Shown: positions 1 through 9,388, numbered from the stretch's first letter. The stretch: 64,000 bases of DNA from Corynebacterium bovis DSM 20582 = CIP 54.80 (GCF_030408615.1 NZ_CP047187.1:62001-126000), one strand, 5' to 3'. A program made the numbers and translations. The notes: generated by a model not told the origin, from the letters alone.

Positions 1-1239
1 GTGCTCAAGATCTTCAACCACGGGGAGGAGGGCTCCCGCCGGTTCACCGAGCGCTCGGAGACCTTCCTCCGCGAGTTCGCCGCGATGGTCGCGCCGCAGA
101 TGCGCGCCCAGTCCGTCGCCGTGATCTTCCTCTCCGCGGCGTTCGCCGGGGCCGTCGAGCTCGCCGCCGGCACGTGGTTCGTCCACGCCGGGTGGACCCG
201 CCCCGCCGACGTGCTCGTCGTCACGGTCATCGCGATGCTGCTGCCGGCGAGCCTCCAGACCCTCGCCCTCGGCAACCAGGCCCGCACCCAGGCCGTCGAC
301 GCCGCCGGGCGCGTCGTCGCGATCCTCGACGAACCCGAGCTGCCCGTCAGCGCCGACCCGCAGCGGCCCCGGCCGGACACCACGGTCGACGCGGCGACGA
401 CCGGGCCGCGGTACAGCGTCTCCCTCCGGGACGTCACGTTCTCCTACGGGACGGGCGCCGGCAGCGGCAGCGACGGGAGCAGCGGCAGCGCTGACGCCCC
501 CGCCGCCCCCGCCGTCGACGGCGTCACCGCGGAGATCCCCGCCGGCGGCGTCACCGCGCTCGTCGGCCCCTCCGGGTCCGGCAAGTCCACCCTCGCCGCG
601 CTCATCGCCCGCTTCCGGGACGTCGACGCCGGCTCCGTCGCCGTCGGCGGCGTGGACGTGCGCGACATCGACCCGGAGGTGCTGCGCCGGACCGTCGGCA
701 CCGTCTTCCAGGACACGGGCCTGCTGTCCCTGTCCGTCATCGACAACATCCGGCTCAGCGCCCCGGACGCCCCGGACGAGCAGGTCGTCGAGGCCGCCCG
801 CGCGGCGAACATCCACGACCGCATCCTCGCCCTGCCCCGCGGGTACGACTCGGTCGTCGGCGAGGACGCCCGCCTCTCCGGCGGCGAGGCCCAGCGCATC
901 GGCATCGCCCGCGCGCTCCTCGCCGACACCCCGGTCCTCATTCTCGACGAGGCCACCTCCGCGACCGACCCCGAGTCCGAGACCGCCGTGCAGGAGGGGC
1001 TCACGCGCCTCACGCGCGGCCGGACCGTCGTCGTCATCGCCCACCGCCTCACGACCGTCGCGGACGCCGACCGCATCCTCGTCATGGACCGCGGGGCCGT
1101 CGTCGAGTCCGGGACGCACGACGAACTCCTCGCCCGCGACGGGCTGTACGCCCGGATGTGGGCGGACATGGAGCAGACGAGCGAGCAGGCCACGGGCCAG
1201 AACACAGCCCCGACCACGGACCAGGAGGTCACCCGGTGA
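1..1239 (+). CDS. ABC half-transporter, exporter fold, C-terminal part (5' end outside window)
   Basis: This is the last part of a fused membrane/ATPase ABC protein. The visible 412 residues begin in the final membrane helices and continue into a complete nucleotide-binding domain. Walker A is GPSGSGKST (about residue 190), the signature is LSGGEAQR (about 290) and Walker B is VLILDEATS, followed by an H-loop AHR. Ser/Gly-rich low complexity (about residues 150-165) sits just before the ATPase. The GTG at base 1 is only the window edge; a complete half-transporter is about 580-620 residues, so the start is missing. The stop overlaps the start of a second half-transporter, so the two probably form a heterodimer of the YbtPQ/IrtAB type, which imports siderophores despite the exporter fold. 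That role is inferred from the siderophore genes elsewhere in the window. A drug or peptide exporter is the alternative. Confidence 0.85.
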   Translation: MLKIFNHGEEGSRRFTERSETFLREFAAMVAPQMRAQSVAVIFLSAAFAGAVELAAGTWFVHAGWTRPADVLVVTVIAMLLPASLQTLALGNQARTQAVDAAGRVVAILDEPELPVSADPQRPRPDTTVDAATTGPRYSVSLRDVTFSYGTGAGSGSDGSSGSADAPAAPAVDGVTAEIPAGGVTALVGPSGSGKSTLAALIARFRDVDAGSVAVGGVDVRDIDPEVLRRTVGTVFQDTGLLSLSVIDNIRLSAPDAPDEQVVEAARAANIHDRILALPRGYDSVVGEDARLSGGEAQRIGIARALLADTPVLILDEATSATDPESETAVQEGLTRLTRGRTVVVIAHRLTTVADADRILVMDRGAVVESGTHDELLARDGLYARMWADMEQTSEQATGQNTAPTTDQEVTR

Positions 1240-3122
1240 TCCGCTCACTGCTCGCCCTCACCGACGGCCCGGACAGCCGGCGGATGCGCCGGGTCCTCGC
1301 CCTCGCCGTCGCCGCCGGGATCACGCAGGGCGTCGCCGTCCTGCTCATGGTCCCCGTCCTCACCGCGCTGTTCCGCGCCGACTGGTCCGCGACGGGCCGC
1401 GCGCTCGTCGTGCTCGCCGTCGCGGTCGTCGTCCACTCCGTCGTCATGGCCGTCGCGACCGGCGCCGGGTTCACCGGCTCGCTCGGGGTCATCCGGTCGA
1501 TGCACCGGGGCCTCGGGCGGACGCTGCTCCGCCTGCCGCTCAGCTGGTTCGGCCCGGAGTCGCAGGGCCGCGCGTCCCACTCGGCGGTGCGCGGGACGCT
1601 CTTCGTCGCCACGGCGGCGATGGACGTCCTCGTCCCCCTCACCGTCAACGTCACCGCCCCGGCGACGATCGCCGTCGGGGCACTGTTCCTCGACTGGCGG
1701 GTCGGGCTCGCGCTCGTCGTCGCCGGGCCGGTCGTGTACCTGTCCTCCCGCGTCGCCGCCCGGTGGGAGTCCGCCGGGGAGGAGCGGGTGCGGGAGGTCC
1801 GCGCGGAGACGGACTCCCGGCTGCTCGAGTTCGCCCGGGGCCAGCAGGTCCTCCGCGCCTCGGGGATCGCCGCGGACTACCCGCCGCTGCACCGGGCGGT
1901 CGACCGGCAGCGGGCGATGGGCCGCCGGGCCCTGTGGCTGTCCGTCGGCGGGATGGTCCTCCAGGGGTTCGTCATCCAGTTCGTCCTCGGTGCGGTGTCC
2001 GCGCTCGCGGTGTGGACCGTCGTCGGCGGTGCCGACGGCGGGGCCGGCGCGGGTGGCGGTGACGCCGTGACCGCGGTGGCGCTCGTCGGCCTCGTCGCGC
2101 TCGCCGCCGGGCCGTTGCGGGTGGTGTCGTCGATGTCGACGGCCCTGCACCAGTCGAAGGAGGAGATCGACGACGTCCGCGCGCTCCTCGCCGAACCGGG
2201 GCTGCCGGAGCCGGCCGACCCGGTGCCCTTCCCGGAGCGGGCCGACGTCCGCCTCCGCGACGTGCGCTTCAGCTACGGCGGCGAGGGTGACGCCGACCGC
2301 GTCGGCCGTGACGGTGACCGTGACGCCGACCGCGTCGGCCGTGACCGCGACCGTGACGGGACCGCCCCCGCACCCCGCGGCGACGACGGCGTCGACACCC
2401 CCGGGGGCCACCGCGTCCTCGACGGCGTGGACCTCACCGTCCCGGACCGGACGTACACCGCGCTCGTCGGCCCGTCCGGCTCCGGCAAGACGACCATCGT
2501 CCGGCTCATCGCCCGGCTGTGGGACGTCGACGGCGGATCCGTCGAGATCGGCGGCGTCGACCTGCGCGACATGACGACGTCCGACCTGTACGCCCACGTG
2601 TCGATGATCTTCCAGGACGTCTACCTGTTCGACGACACCCTGTGGGCGAACATCGCCCTCGGCGACCCGTCGGCGTCCCCGGAGGCCGTCCGCGCGGCCG
2701 CCGAGCGGGCGCACGTCACCGAGATCGCGGACCGCCTCGCCGACGGCTGGGACACCCGCGTCGGCGAGGGCGGCAGCCTGCTCTCCGGCGGTGAGCGCCA
2801 GCGCGTGTCCATCGCCCGGGCACTGCTGCGCACGGCCCCGCTCGTCCTCTGCGACGAGCCGAGCAGCGCCCTCGACCCCACGACCCGCCGAGCCGTGACC
2901 GGGGCGCTCGCGGAGCTGTCGCGCGACGCGACCGTCGTGGTCGTCGCCCACCAGCTGGAGACCATCCGCGGGGCCGACCAGATCCTCCTGCTCGAGGGCG
3001 GGCGGATCGTCGCCCGGGGCACCCACGAGGAGCTCGCCCGGGACGACGCACGCTACCGGCGGTTCTGGTCCCTCCGCGAGGAGGCCGGGCGCTGGAACCT
3101 CGCCGCGGACCGGAAGGGGTGA
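1236..3122 (+). CDS. ABC half-transporter, exporter fold, membrane plus ATPase (YbtPQ/IrtAB-like)
   Basis: A 628-residue half-transporter: about six membrane helices in residues 15-320, then an ATPase domain with Walker A GPSGSGKTT (about residue 412), signature LSGGERQR and Walker B LVLCDEPSSALD. I chose the GTG at 1236 because an AGGAGGT ribosome site lies just upstream and it overlaps the previous stop as GTGA; an in-frame start at 1158 would lie inside the previous gene. The ATPase carries an Asp/Arg/Gly-rich tandem repeat (about residues 350-375) between its first beta strand and Walker A, where the family normally has a short loop. It probably forms a heterodimer with the upstream half. 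The ECF module directly downstream supports metal-chelate or siderophore uptake, since equibactin- and yersiniabactin-type loci carry the same pairing. The substrate is inferred. Confidence 0.85.
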   Translation: MIRSLLALTDGPDSRRMRRVLALAVAAGITQGVAVLLMVPVLTALFRADWSATGRALVVLAVAVVVHSVVMAVATGAGFTGSLGVIRSMHRGLGRTLLRLPLSWFGPESQGRASHSAVRGTLFVATAAMDVLVPLTVNVTAPATIAVGALFLDWRVGLALVVAGPVVYLSSRVAARWESAGEERVREVRAETDSRLLEFARGQQVLRASGIAADYPPLHRAVDRQRAMGRRALWLSVGGMVLQGFVIQFVLGAVSALAVWTVVGGADGGAGAGGGDAVTAVALVGLVALAAGPLRVVSSMSTALHQSKEEIDDVRALLAEPGLPEPADPVPFPERADVRLRDVRFSYGGEGDADRVGRDGDRDADRVGRDRDRDGTAPAPRGDDGVDTPGGHRVLDGVDLTVPDRTYTALVGPSGSGKTTIVRLIARLWDVDGGSVEIGGVDLRDMTTSDLYAHVSMIFQDVYLFDDTLWANIALGDPSASPEAVRAAAERAHVTEIADRLADGWDTRVGEGGSLLSGGERQRVSIARALLRTAPLVLCDEPSSALDPTTRRAVTGALAELSRDATVVVVAHQLETIRGADQILLLEGGRIVARGTHEELARDDARYRRFWSLREEAGRWNLAADRKG

Positions 3123-3266
3123 CGGCCCACCGGCACCGACCCCGACCCTGTCCCTGACAGCGACCTGACCCTGTCCCCGACCCTGACCCTCACCCCGACC
3201 CACCCCCGGGAACCCCGACCCCCGGGGATCCGACCACTGACCTGCCCCTCACGAAAGGATCCACCC
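3123..3266 (+). repeat. Intergenic GACCCTGACC-type simple repeat
   Basis: This 144-base spacer is mostly a degenerate run of GACC and CCTGACC words (about 3130-3210). It resembles the spacer at 12783-12905. The last bases hold the ribosome site (GAAAGGATC) of the next gene. No hairpin or promoter was convincing. Confidence 0.5.
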
Positions 3267-3941
3267 GTGACCACCCCCGAGAACACCCCCTCCGGCGCCA
3301 CCGGCGCCGCCGGAACATCCGCCGCCGCCTCCGGCTCCGGCGAGGTCCGCTCCGGCCGCTCCGGCGGCGGGATCTCCGGCCGTGACCTCGTCACCGTCGG
3401 CATCTTCACGGTGATCCTCGCGGTCATCAACGTCGTGTGCAACATGATCGGTGCGTTCGGCCCGGAGGTCCAGCCGTTCGGTGCCGTCGTCGCCGTCATC
3501 GTCAACGGCATCCCCTTCGCCCTGTTCATCCGGCGCGTCCACGGCTTCGGCCTCGTGACGATCACCGCCACGCTGCTGAGCCTCATCTCCGGCCTGGCCG
3601 GCGACGCGTTCGTCGGCGTGCCGATCGCGTTCGTCCTCGGCCTCATCGCGGACCTCGTCATCCGCAGCGGCGGGTACCGGGACGCCGGGCGCACGATCCT
3701 CGGCTACGGCATCTTCGGCATCTACCCGGTCGGGTCCCTGCTGCCGCTGCTGTTCATGCGGGACGACATCATCGCCCGGTACGCGCAGAACTCCGACCCC
3801 GAGTGGGCCCGCCGCTTCAGCGACTTCCTCTCGACGCCGATGGTCCTCGCGATGATCGTCATCCTCTTCGTCGCCTCGCTCATCGGCGGGTGGCTCGGTC
3901 AGCGCGTCCTGCGGACCTACTTCTCCCGTGCGGGCCTCTGA
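3267..3941 (+). CDS. ECF transporter S component (substrate-binding membrane protein)
   Basis: A 224-residue integral membrane protein with a hydrophilic Ser/Gly/Ala N-terminus (about 35 residues) followed by five to six hydrophobic helices, for example VTVGIFTVILAVINVV and VPIAFVLGLIADLVI. The overall form fits the ECF S-component family often annotated as MptD/Trep_Strep-type, and its position directly before T and A components supports this. S components bind the substrate and pair with the T/A energising module. The GTG at 3267 has a GAAAGGATC site 7-15 bases upstream. It overlaps the next gene slightly. The substrate is unknown; from the gene neighbourhood I infer a siderophore, an iron complex or a related chelate. 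Confidence 0.75.
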   Translation: MTTPENTPSGATGAAGTSAAASGSGEVRSGRSGGGISGRDLVTVGIFTVILAVINVVCNMIGAFGPEVQPFGAVVAVIVNGIPFALFIRRVHGFGLVTITATLLSLISGLAGDAFVGVPIAFVLGLIADLVIRSGGYRDAGRTILGYGIFGIYPVGSLLPLLFMRDDIIARYAQNSDPEWARRFSDFLSTPMVLAMIVILFVASLIGGWLGQRVLRTYFSRAGL

Positions 3942-4746
3942 CCCCGCGGCGGTGAGCGGCGCGTCCGCCCGGCCCGCGCAGCCGGCCCAGCCCGTCCGGC
4001 CCGGAGCCCCCGCGGTGCCGGCGACGGGCCTGGCCGCGCAGGTCGCGGACGCCCCCGGGCTCGACGCCCGCGTCGCCGTCGTCTCCCTCGTCATCATCAA
4101 CATCTCCCTCCTCACCGTCGGCACGGAGCTGCTGGAGGTCGTCGGCGCGGTCATCGTCGTCGTGGCCCTGCTCGCCACGCGCCGCCCGGTGCCGGCCGCG
4201 GTCGTCGTCGTCCTCGAGGTCGTGCTGCTCCTCGCCGTGCACGTCGTGCTCCCCGCGCTCGGGGCCGGTGCGCTGAGTCTCATCGTCTTCGCCCTGACCT
4301 TCACCTACCGGTTCCTGCTCGTGGGGTTGCTGTCGTGGGTGCTGCTCAGCGGCATCACCACGGGGTCGCTCCTCGCGGCGATGGGGTGGGCGAGGGTGCC
4401 GCGGGTGGTGGCGGTCCCCGCGGTCGTCGCGGTGCGCTTCCTCCCGGTCGTCATCGACGACGCCCGCACCATCCGCGACAACCTCGTCCTCCGGGGCGTC
4501 GTCCCCTCGGGGGCGGCGCTGGCCGTCCACCCGGTGACGGCGGTCCGCCGCGCGGTGCTGCCGCTCGTGGCGAGTTCCGTGCGCACCGGCGACGAGCTCT
4601 CCGCCTCCGCGCTGCTCCGGGGCCTCGGGTGCACGCGGACGCCGACGTCCGTCGTGTCCCTGCGGCTGCGGTGGGTGGACGTGCTGCTGCTCGTCGTCGC
4701 GGTCGCGGTCGGCGTGCTCGCCGTGCAGCAGTCCCTCGCCGGCTGA
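3928..4746 (+). CDS. ECF transporter T component (CbiQ/EcfT-like permease)
   Basis: A 272-residue membrane protein with an Ala/Pro-rich N-terminus and hydrophobic segments around residues 48-110 and 115-150, then a cytoplasmic segment with the Arg-rich pattern of EcfT proteins (RAVLPLVASSVRTGDELSAS, ALLRGLG) that contacts the ATPases, and a final helix near the C-terminus. EcfT couples ATP hydrolysis to the S component. The start is uncertain: GTG 3928 overlaps the S gene by 14 bases, and GTG 3952 is an in-frame alternative; neither has a strong ribosome site. It lies between S and A genes, so the function is well supported by context. Confidence 0.78.
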   Translation: MRASDPAAVSGASARPAQPAQPVRPGAPAVPATGLAAQVADAPGLDARVAVVSLVIINISLLTVGTELLEVVGAVIVVVALLATRRPVPAAVVVVLEVVLLLAVHVVLPALGAGALSLIVFALTFTYRFLLVGLLSWVLLSGITTGSLLAAMGWARVPRVVAVPAVVAVRFLPVVIDDARTIRDNLVLRGVVPSGAALAVHPVTAVRRAVLPLVASSVRTGDELSASALLRGLGCTRTPTSVVSLRLRWVDVLLLVVAVAVGVLAVQQSLAG

Positions 4747-4946
4747 GCCGGCTGAGCCGACTGCGCCGGCGGCGCCGACTGAGCCGGCCGTGCCCGCTCT
4801 GCCCGCCCTGCCCGCCCGCCCGGCGGCGCGAGGCCGGCCCCCGGAGGCGACCCCACCCGCTGAGCCGCCCGGCGGCGGAGGAGGCCGTCGTCGACACCCA
4901 CACCCCCCACACCCCCCGTGACGCGGGGGACCACCCCAGGAGACCC
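4747..4946 (+). repeat. Low-complexity spacer before the ECF ATPase gene
   Basis: About 200 bases of degenerate CTGAGCCGG and TGCCCGCCC words, CACACCCCC runs and, at the end, an AGGAGA ribosome site for the ATP 4947 gene. No promoter is evident, which fits co-transcription of the ECF genes. Confidence 0.4.
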
Positions 4947-6626
4947 ATGACCACCGACCCCGCCCCCGCCACCCCGACCGGCCCGGTCGTCGACGTCCGC
5001 GGCCTCACCCTCACCACCGACCCCGGCGGCGAGGAACTGCACGGCGACGCGCCGCGCGTGGAGCCCGTCGTGCTCCTCGACGACGTCACCTTCCGGGTCG
5101 AGCCCGGCGAGACCGTCCTTGTCACCGGGCACTCCGGGGCGGGGAAGTCCTCGCTGCTGCGCGTGCTCAACGGCCTCGTGCCGCACGTGTACCCCGGGCG
5201 CGTGACCGGGCACGTCGAGGTCGGCGGCGTGGACCCCTCGACGGCCGACCTCGCCGCCGCCGGGCGCACCGCCGCGACCGTGTTCCAGAACCCGCGGACC
5301 CAGTTCTTCGCCACCGACGTGCTGTCCGAGATCGCGTTCGGGGTGTCCAACGCCGAGCTCCCCCGGGACGAGATCCTCACCAGGGTCGACGACGCCGCCC
5401 ACCGCTTCGACCTCACCGGGCTGCTCGACCGGGGCATGGCCGAGCTCAGCGGTGGGGAACGGCAACGCGTCGCGCTCGCGTCCGCGGTGGTGTCCCGGCC
5501 GCGGCTCTACCTCCTCGACGAACCGACCGCGAACCTCGACGCCGCGGGCACCCGGCACTTCACCGAGGCCGTACGGCACGTGCGCGCGGCCGGCGCGACC
5601 GTCGTCATCGCCGAACACCGGATGCACCACCTCGTGGGCGTGGTCGACCGGGTCGTGCAGATGGAGGGCGGGCGCATCGTCCGCGACCGGCCCGCCGACG
5701 AGTTCTGGGTCATGAGCGCCGCCGAGCGCGCCGCCGGGGGGTTCCGCGCGTTCGACGAGCCGGCCGAGGACGCGCTCCCGCCCGTGCCCGTGCCCGTGGG
5801 CGGCGGTGGTGACGGTGACGGCGACGGTGGCGGCGACGGCCTGACCGTGGAGGACCTCGCCGTGCGCCGGGCGGGGCCGGGGCGGCGTCGCCGGTGGGGG
5901 CTCGGGCGTGCCGGGCGGTCCGGCGGCGGGCGGGGCGGCGACGGCGACCTGCTGTGGTCCATCCCCGCCGCGCGGTTCCCCCGGGGGGCCGTGACGTGCG
6001 TGACCGGCCGGAACGGTGCGGGGAAGTCCACGTTGCTGCGGGTGCTCGTCGGGCTGCAGAAGGCCGACGGCGTCATCCGGCTCGACGGGGAGGAGCTGTC
6101 GCCCCGGCGACGGCGGGCGGTGTGCTCGGCGGTGATGCAGGACGTCAACCGGCAGCTGTTCGGGGAGAGTGTCGACGACGAACTGCAGCTCAGCGTGCGC
6201 GGGGCGCGGGCCGTCCACGCGCGGGGCGACGCGCCGGGTGGGCAGGCCGGTGAGCCCGAGGGTCGGCCGGCGGGTGGGCCGGCGGACGACCACGCGAATG
6301 AGCCGGCGGGCGGTCCGGACGACGCGGTGCCGGGTGGCGGCGAGCTGCTCGGGTCGCTCGGGCTCGCGGGGATGGGCGACCGCCACCCGCTGAGCCTGTC
6401 CGGTGGCCAGCGGCAACGGCTCGCGGTGGCGACCGCGCGGATCGCGGGGTCGGACGTCATCGTCTTCGACGAGCCGACGTCCGGGCTGGACCTCGGCGCG
6501 ATGGAGCAGATGGCCGCGGTCATCCGCTCCTGCGCCGACCGGGGTGCCGTGGTCATCCTCGTCACGCACGACCGTGAGCTCATGGAGCGCGTCGGCGACC
6601 ACGAGCTGCGCGTCGGCGCGGAGTGA
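4947..6626 (+). CDS. ECF transporter ATPase with two fused ATP-binding domains
   Basis: A 559-residue protein with two tandem ABC ATPases, equivalent to EcfA1 plus EcfA2 fused. Domain 1 has Walker A GHSGAGKSS (about residue 61), signature LSGGERQR (about 167) and Walker B LYLLDEPTANLD. Domain 2 has Walker A GRNGAGKST (about 354), signature LSGGQRQR (about 485) and Walker B VIVFDEPTSGLD. The ATG at 4947 follows AGGAGACCC; longer in-frame extensions run through the T gene and are not credible. A Gly/Asp-rich linker (about residues 285-335) joins the domains, and a Gly/Pro/Asp-rich insert (about 428-466) sits in domain 2 before the signature, where most homologues are compact. It energises the S/T pair upstream. 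Confidence 0.88.
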   Translation: MTTDPAPATPTGPVVDVRGLTLTTDPGGEELHGDAPRVEPVVLLDDVTFRVEPGETVLVTGHSGAGKSSLLRVLNGLVPHVYPGRVTGHVEVGGVDPSTADLAAAGRTAATVFQNPRTQFFATDVLSEIAFGVSNAELPRDEILTRVDDAAHRFDLTGLLDRGMAELSGGERQRVALASAVVSRPRLYLLDEPTANLDAAGTRHFTEAVRHVRAAGATVVIAEHRMHHLVGVVDRVVQMEGGRIVRDRPADEFWVMSAAERAAGGFRAFDEPAEDALPPVPVPVGGGGDGDGDGGGDGLTVEDLAVRRAGPGRRRRWGLGRAGRSGGGRGGDGDLLWSIPAARFPRGAVTCVTGRNGAGKSTLLRVLVGLQKADGVIRLDGEELSPRRRRAVCSAVMQDVNRQLFGESVDDELQLSVRGARAVHARGDAPGGQAGEPEGRPAGGPADDHANEPAGGPDDAVPGGGELLGSLGLAGMGDRHPLSLSGGQRQRLAVATARIAGSDVIVFDEPTSGLDLGAMEQMAAVIRSCADRGAVVILVTHDRELMERVGDHELRVGAE

Positions 6627-6963
6627 CCGGGGGCGGGCCCGGCGTCGGTGCGCGTCGGGCTGCGTCCGCCTGCGTCGGCCTGCGTCCGCGGGCCGGGGGT
6701 AGGTTCCGTCACCACGTCCTGAAGTGATCCTGAGAAACGGGGCGTGACCTGCGCCGTTCGACGTTCCGACGGCCGGTCGGTGCACCGCTTGCCGGACCGT
6801 GGTGACCTGCGGTGGTGTTGGGGGACCAGCGGTGACGGACCACCGCCGTCCCGCGGTCGTCCGGTTCCCGTCGTCCCCGCGGCCGGTTGACCACGGACCC
6901 CGGCCGGGGGCCCGGGCTCCCCACGCGCGGACCGTCGCGCCCCATCGTCGAACGGAACGTCCC
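6627..6963. other. Intergenic region, no gene seen
   Basis: These 337 bases separate the ECF operon from the MFS gene. The first part holds TGCGTC/GGCCTGCGTC repeats (6645-6690). A slightly less GC-rich patch (about 6710-6745) could hold the MFS promoter, but I see no clear -35/-10 pair. No reading frame with its own ribosome site is convincing. Confidence 0.4.
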
Positions 6964-8370
6964 ATGAGTGACCCCACCCCGCCCACCCCGCCCGCCTCGC
7001 CCACGCCCCCGCCCCCGCCGGACGCCACCACCCCGCCCCGGACGCTCGGCCCCCGCGTCACGACCGTCCTCCTGCTCAGCGCACTCCTGCCGCTCCTCGA
7101 CTCCAGCCTGGTCAACGTCCTCCTCCCGCCGATCGGCGCGTCGCTCGGCGTCGGCGCGGCCTCGGCGCAGCTCGGCGTGTCGACGTACATGCTCGCCGCC
7201 ACGGCGGGGATCATCCTCTCGACGACGTCGCTGCGCCGGTGGGGGTCCCGCCGGGTCTGGCTGGCGTCGGTCGTGGTGTTCGCCGTCGCCTCCGTCGGCG
7301 TGGGCCTGAGCCCGACACTCCCGGTCTTCGTCGCGACCCGCGTCATCCAGGGCCTGGCCTGCGGGTTCATCATGCCCGCGGTGCAGCACCTCGCGTCGCA
7401 GATCGTCGGCCGGGCCGGGATGCGCGCCGCGTTGGCGACCGTCGGGCTGCCCGCGGTCATCGCCCCGGCGTTCGGCCCGCTGCTCGGCGGGGTCCTCGTC
7501 GGTGCGGTCGGGTGGCGCGCCCTGTTCCTCGTCAACGTCCCCGTCGCGGTCGTGGCGGTGCTGCTGTCGCGGGGCACGCTCCCGGACACCCCGGGCCGGT
7601 CGACCCCGCTCGGCCTCGGCCAGGCCGTCCCGGCGGTGCTCGGGATGGTCGGCCTGCTGTGGGCCGTCAGCGGCGTGGGCTCACTGCCGGGCCCGGTGGT
7701 CGCGGTGATCGCCGGGGCCGCGGTGGTGTGCGTCGGGACCTACTGCGTGTGCGACGTCCGCGCGGCGACCCCCCTGCTCGGGATGGGCCTCTACCGGAAC
7801 CCCGCGTTCGCCACGGTGATGGTGCTGTGTCTCGTGGTGGGTGCGGTGTTCTACGGCACGTTGCTGTCGTCGTCGCTGCACGTCCAGGGGGATCTCGGGC
7901 AGCCGGCGTGGACGGCGGGCCTGCTGCTCGGGGTGCAGGGGGCGGGGGCCTGGGTGGCGCGCAGTCTCGTCAAGGGGCCGTGGAGGGAGGCCGACGCGTT
8001 CGTCGTCATCGCCGCCGGGCTCGTCGTCGCGGCGGTGGGGACGGTGGGGATCCAGGCTGTCACGGCGTGGTCGGCGGTGACGGTCGTGGTCGCGGTGGTC
8101 GGTGCGCTGCTCCGCGGCCTCGGGTTGGGGGCGTGCACGCTCCTGGCGCTGTCCGCGGCCTACGAGGTCGTCACCGACGACGACGCCCCCGCCGTCGGCG
8201 CGCACACCCGGCTCATGCTGCAGTTCGGCGGTGCGCTCGGCGCGGCGGGGGTCGGCGTGTGGGGCGGCGGTGCCCTGGCGTTGGGGCTGGGTGTCGCGGT
8301 GGTGGCGCTGTGCGGCGCGGCGGCGGCCGGGGTCCTGGTCCTCCGGCGGCGGTCCGTGGTGCCGTCGTGA
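6964..8370 (+). CDS. MFS transporter, EmrB/QacA-like drug/metabolite efflux
   Basis: A 468-residue polytopic membrane protein with about 12-14 helices and the pattern of the DHA2 (EmrB/QacA) branch: an early acidic residue in helix 1 (LLPLLDSSLVNVLLPPIG), the RxWG-like loop after helix 2 (LRRWGSRRVWL) and a motif-C-like Gly-rich helix 5 (GPLLGGVLVGAVGWR). The N-terminus is a Pro/Thr-rich stretch of about 25 residues. I chose ATG 6964, which begins MSDP and has a weak GGAACG site; an extension to 6799 is a long Arg/Pro tract without family resemblance. The substrate is unknown. A second MFS gene at 11070 and the XRE gene just downstream make efflux of a compound made nearby possible. Confidence 0.8.
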   Translation: MSDPTPPTPPASPTPPPPPDATTPPRTLGPRVTTVLLLSALLPLLDSSLVNVLLPPIGASLGVGAASAQLGVSTYMLAATAGIILSTTSLRRWGSRRVWLASVVVFAVASVGVGLSPTLPVFVATRVIQGLACGFIMPAVQHLASQIVGRAGMRAALATVGLPAVIAPAFGPLLGGVLVGAVGWRALFLVNVPVAVVAVLLSRGTLPDTPGRSTPLGLGQAVPAVLGMVGLLWAVSGVGSLPGPVVAVIAGAAVVCVGTYCVCDVRAATPLLGMGLYRNPAFATVMVLCLVVGAVFYGTLLSSSLHVQGDLGQPAWTAGLLLGVQGAGAWVARSLVKGPWREADAFVVIAAGLVVAAVGTVGIQAVTAWSAVTVVVAVVGALLRGLGLGACTLLALSAAYEVVTDDDAPAVGAHTRLMLQFGGALGAAGVGVWGGGALALGLGVAVVALCGAAAAGVLVLRRRSVVPS

Positions 8371-8395
8371 CGGTCGGCGGGTAGGCTCCCCGGTC

Positions 8396-9373
8396 ATGGA
8401 CGACGCGGACGCCCGGGAGCCGTACCCCGGGGACCGGTCCGGCCCCCGGGCGGGGTCGCCGTCAGGGGAGAGGTCCGGCGGCTTCGCCCGCCGCCTCCGC
8501 CACGCCCGGTGTGACCGGGGACTGTCGCAGGCGGGGCTCGCGTCGGGGATCTGTTCACCCAGCGCGGTGTCGCGGTGGGAGAGCGGCCGGGGGGTGCCGC
8601 AGCCGGAGGTGCTCCGCGCACTCGCGGACCGGCTGGGGATGGCTGTCCCGGTGCTGACCGGGGAGGGGTTCGACTCCCGCCTCGCCGAGTCCCCGGACGG
8701 CTTCGGCGCGGTGGTCGCGGCCGCGTTCGGCGGGGACACCGGTGGGTCGCAGTCGGCGATCGCCGGGTGGGTCGGCCGGGTCAGGGAGGTTCTCGACGCC
8801 GCCACCTCCGCGCCGCACGCCCGGGGGTCCCGGTCGGGTCAGCCGCCCGGCCCGCTGTCGCTGCGCGACGCGCGTCACACCGTCGACGACCTCATGGTCG
8901 ACCCGCTCACGGCCGCGACACCGGTCGCCCTGGAGACCGTCGAACTCCTCGACGCCCTGGTCACGCTGGAGGAGGAGCCGACGGCCGGGAGCGTGGACCG
9001 GCTCGTGGACACCCTCACGTGGACCGGCGACGCGCCGGAACCGCTCCGTCGGACGGCCGTGGAGGTCGCCGTCGCGGCGCTCGTCGAGGCGGACATGCCG
9101 GTCGCGGCCCACGCCGTCGTGACGCGGGTCGCCCCGCCGCAGGTGACGCCGACGACCGCGGTGCTGCTCACGTGGAGCGGGATGCGCGCCGGGGACGTGC
9201 CCCCGGCCGCCGGTCGCGGCAGCGCGCGGGACGGTCTCGTCGCCCTGCTGGCGACGCTGCGCTCCCGCGGGGGCCCGGTGCCGCCCGGGGTGGTCGACGC
9301 GGTGGTGGAGGCGTCGCAGGGTGACCGCCTCGTCGCCCTGCTGGCGCAGCGCCTGCCTCCCGCCGCGGACTGA
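8396..9373 (+). CDS. XRE-family helix-turn-helix protein
   Basis: A 325-residue protein with one clear domain: an HTH_3/XRE DNA-binding fold at about residues 29-82 (LSQAGLASGI, then SPSAVSRWESGRGVPQPEVL). The rest (about 90-325) is Ala/Asp/Val-rich and helical, without a motif I recognise; it may be a ligand-sensing or TPR-like helical region. It starts 25 bases after the MFS stop, so co-transcription is likely and it may regulate the MFS gene or the glycolipid-like cluster. ATG 8396 is taken because the HTH follows at the usual distance; its ribosome site is weak. It ends 15 bases from the convergent lipase gene. Confidence 0.75.
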   Translation: MDDADAREPYPGDRSGPRAGSPSGERSGGFARRLRHARCDRGLSQAGLASGICSPSAVSRWESGRGVPQPEVLRALADRLGMAVPVLTGEGFDSRLAESPDGFGAVVAAAFGGDTGGSQSAIAGWVGRVREVLDAATSAPHARGSRSGQPPGPLSLRDARHTVDDLMVDPLTAATPVALETVELLDALVTLEEEPTAGSVDRLVDTLTWTGDAPEPLRRTAVEVAVAALVEADMPVAAHAVVTRVAPPQVTPTTAVLLTWSGMRAGDVPPAAGRGSARDGLVALLATLRSRGGPVPPGVVDAVVEASQGDRLVALLAQRLPPAAD

Positions 9374-9388
9374 CCCGGCCCCGCCCCG

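Noticed and set aside
1..3. GTG at base 1 as the true start of the first ABC gene
   Set aside because: The protein would lack most of its membrane domain; the gene simply continues upstream of the window.
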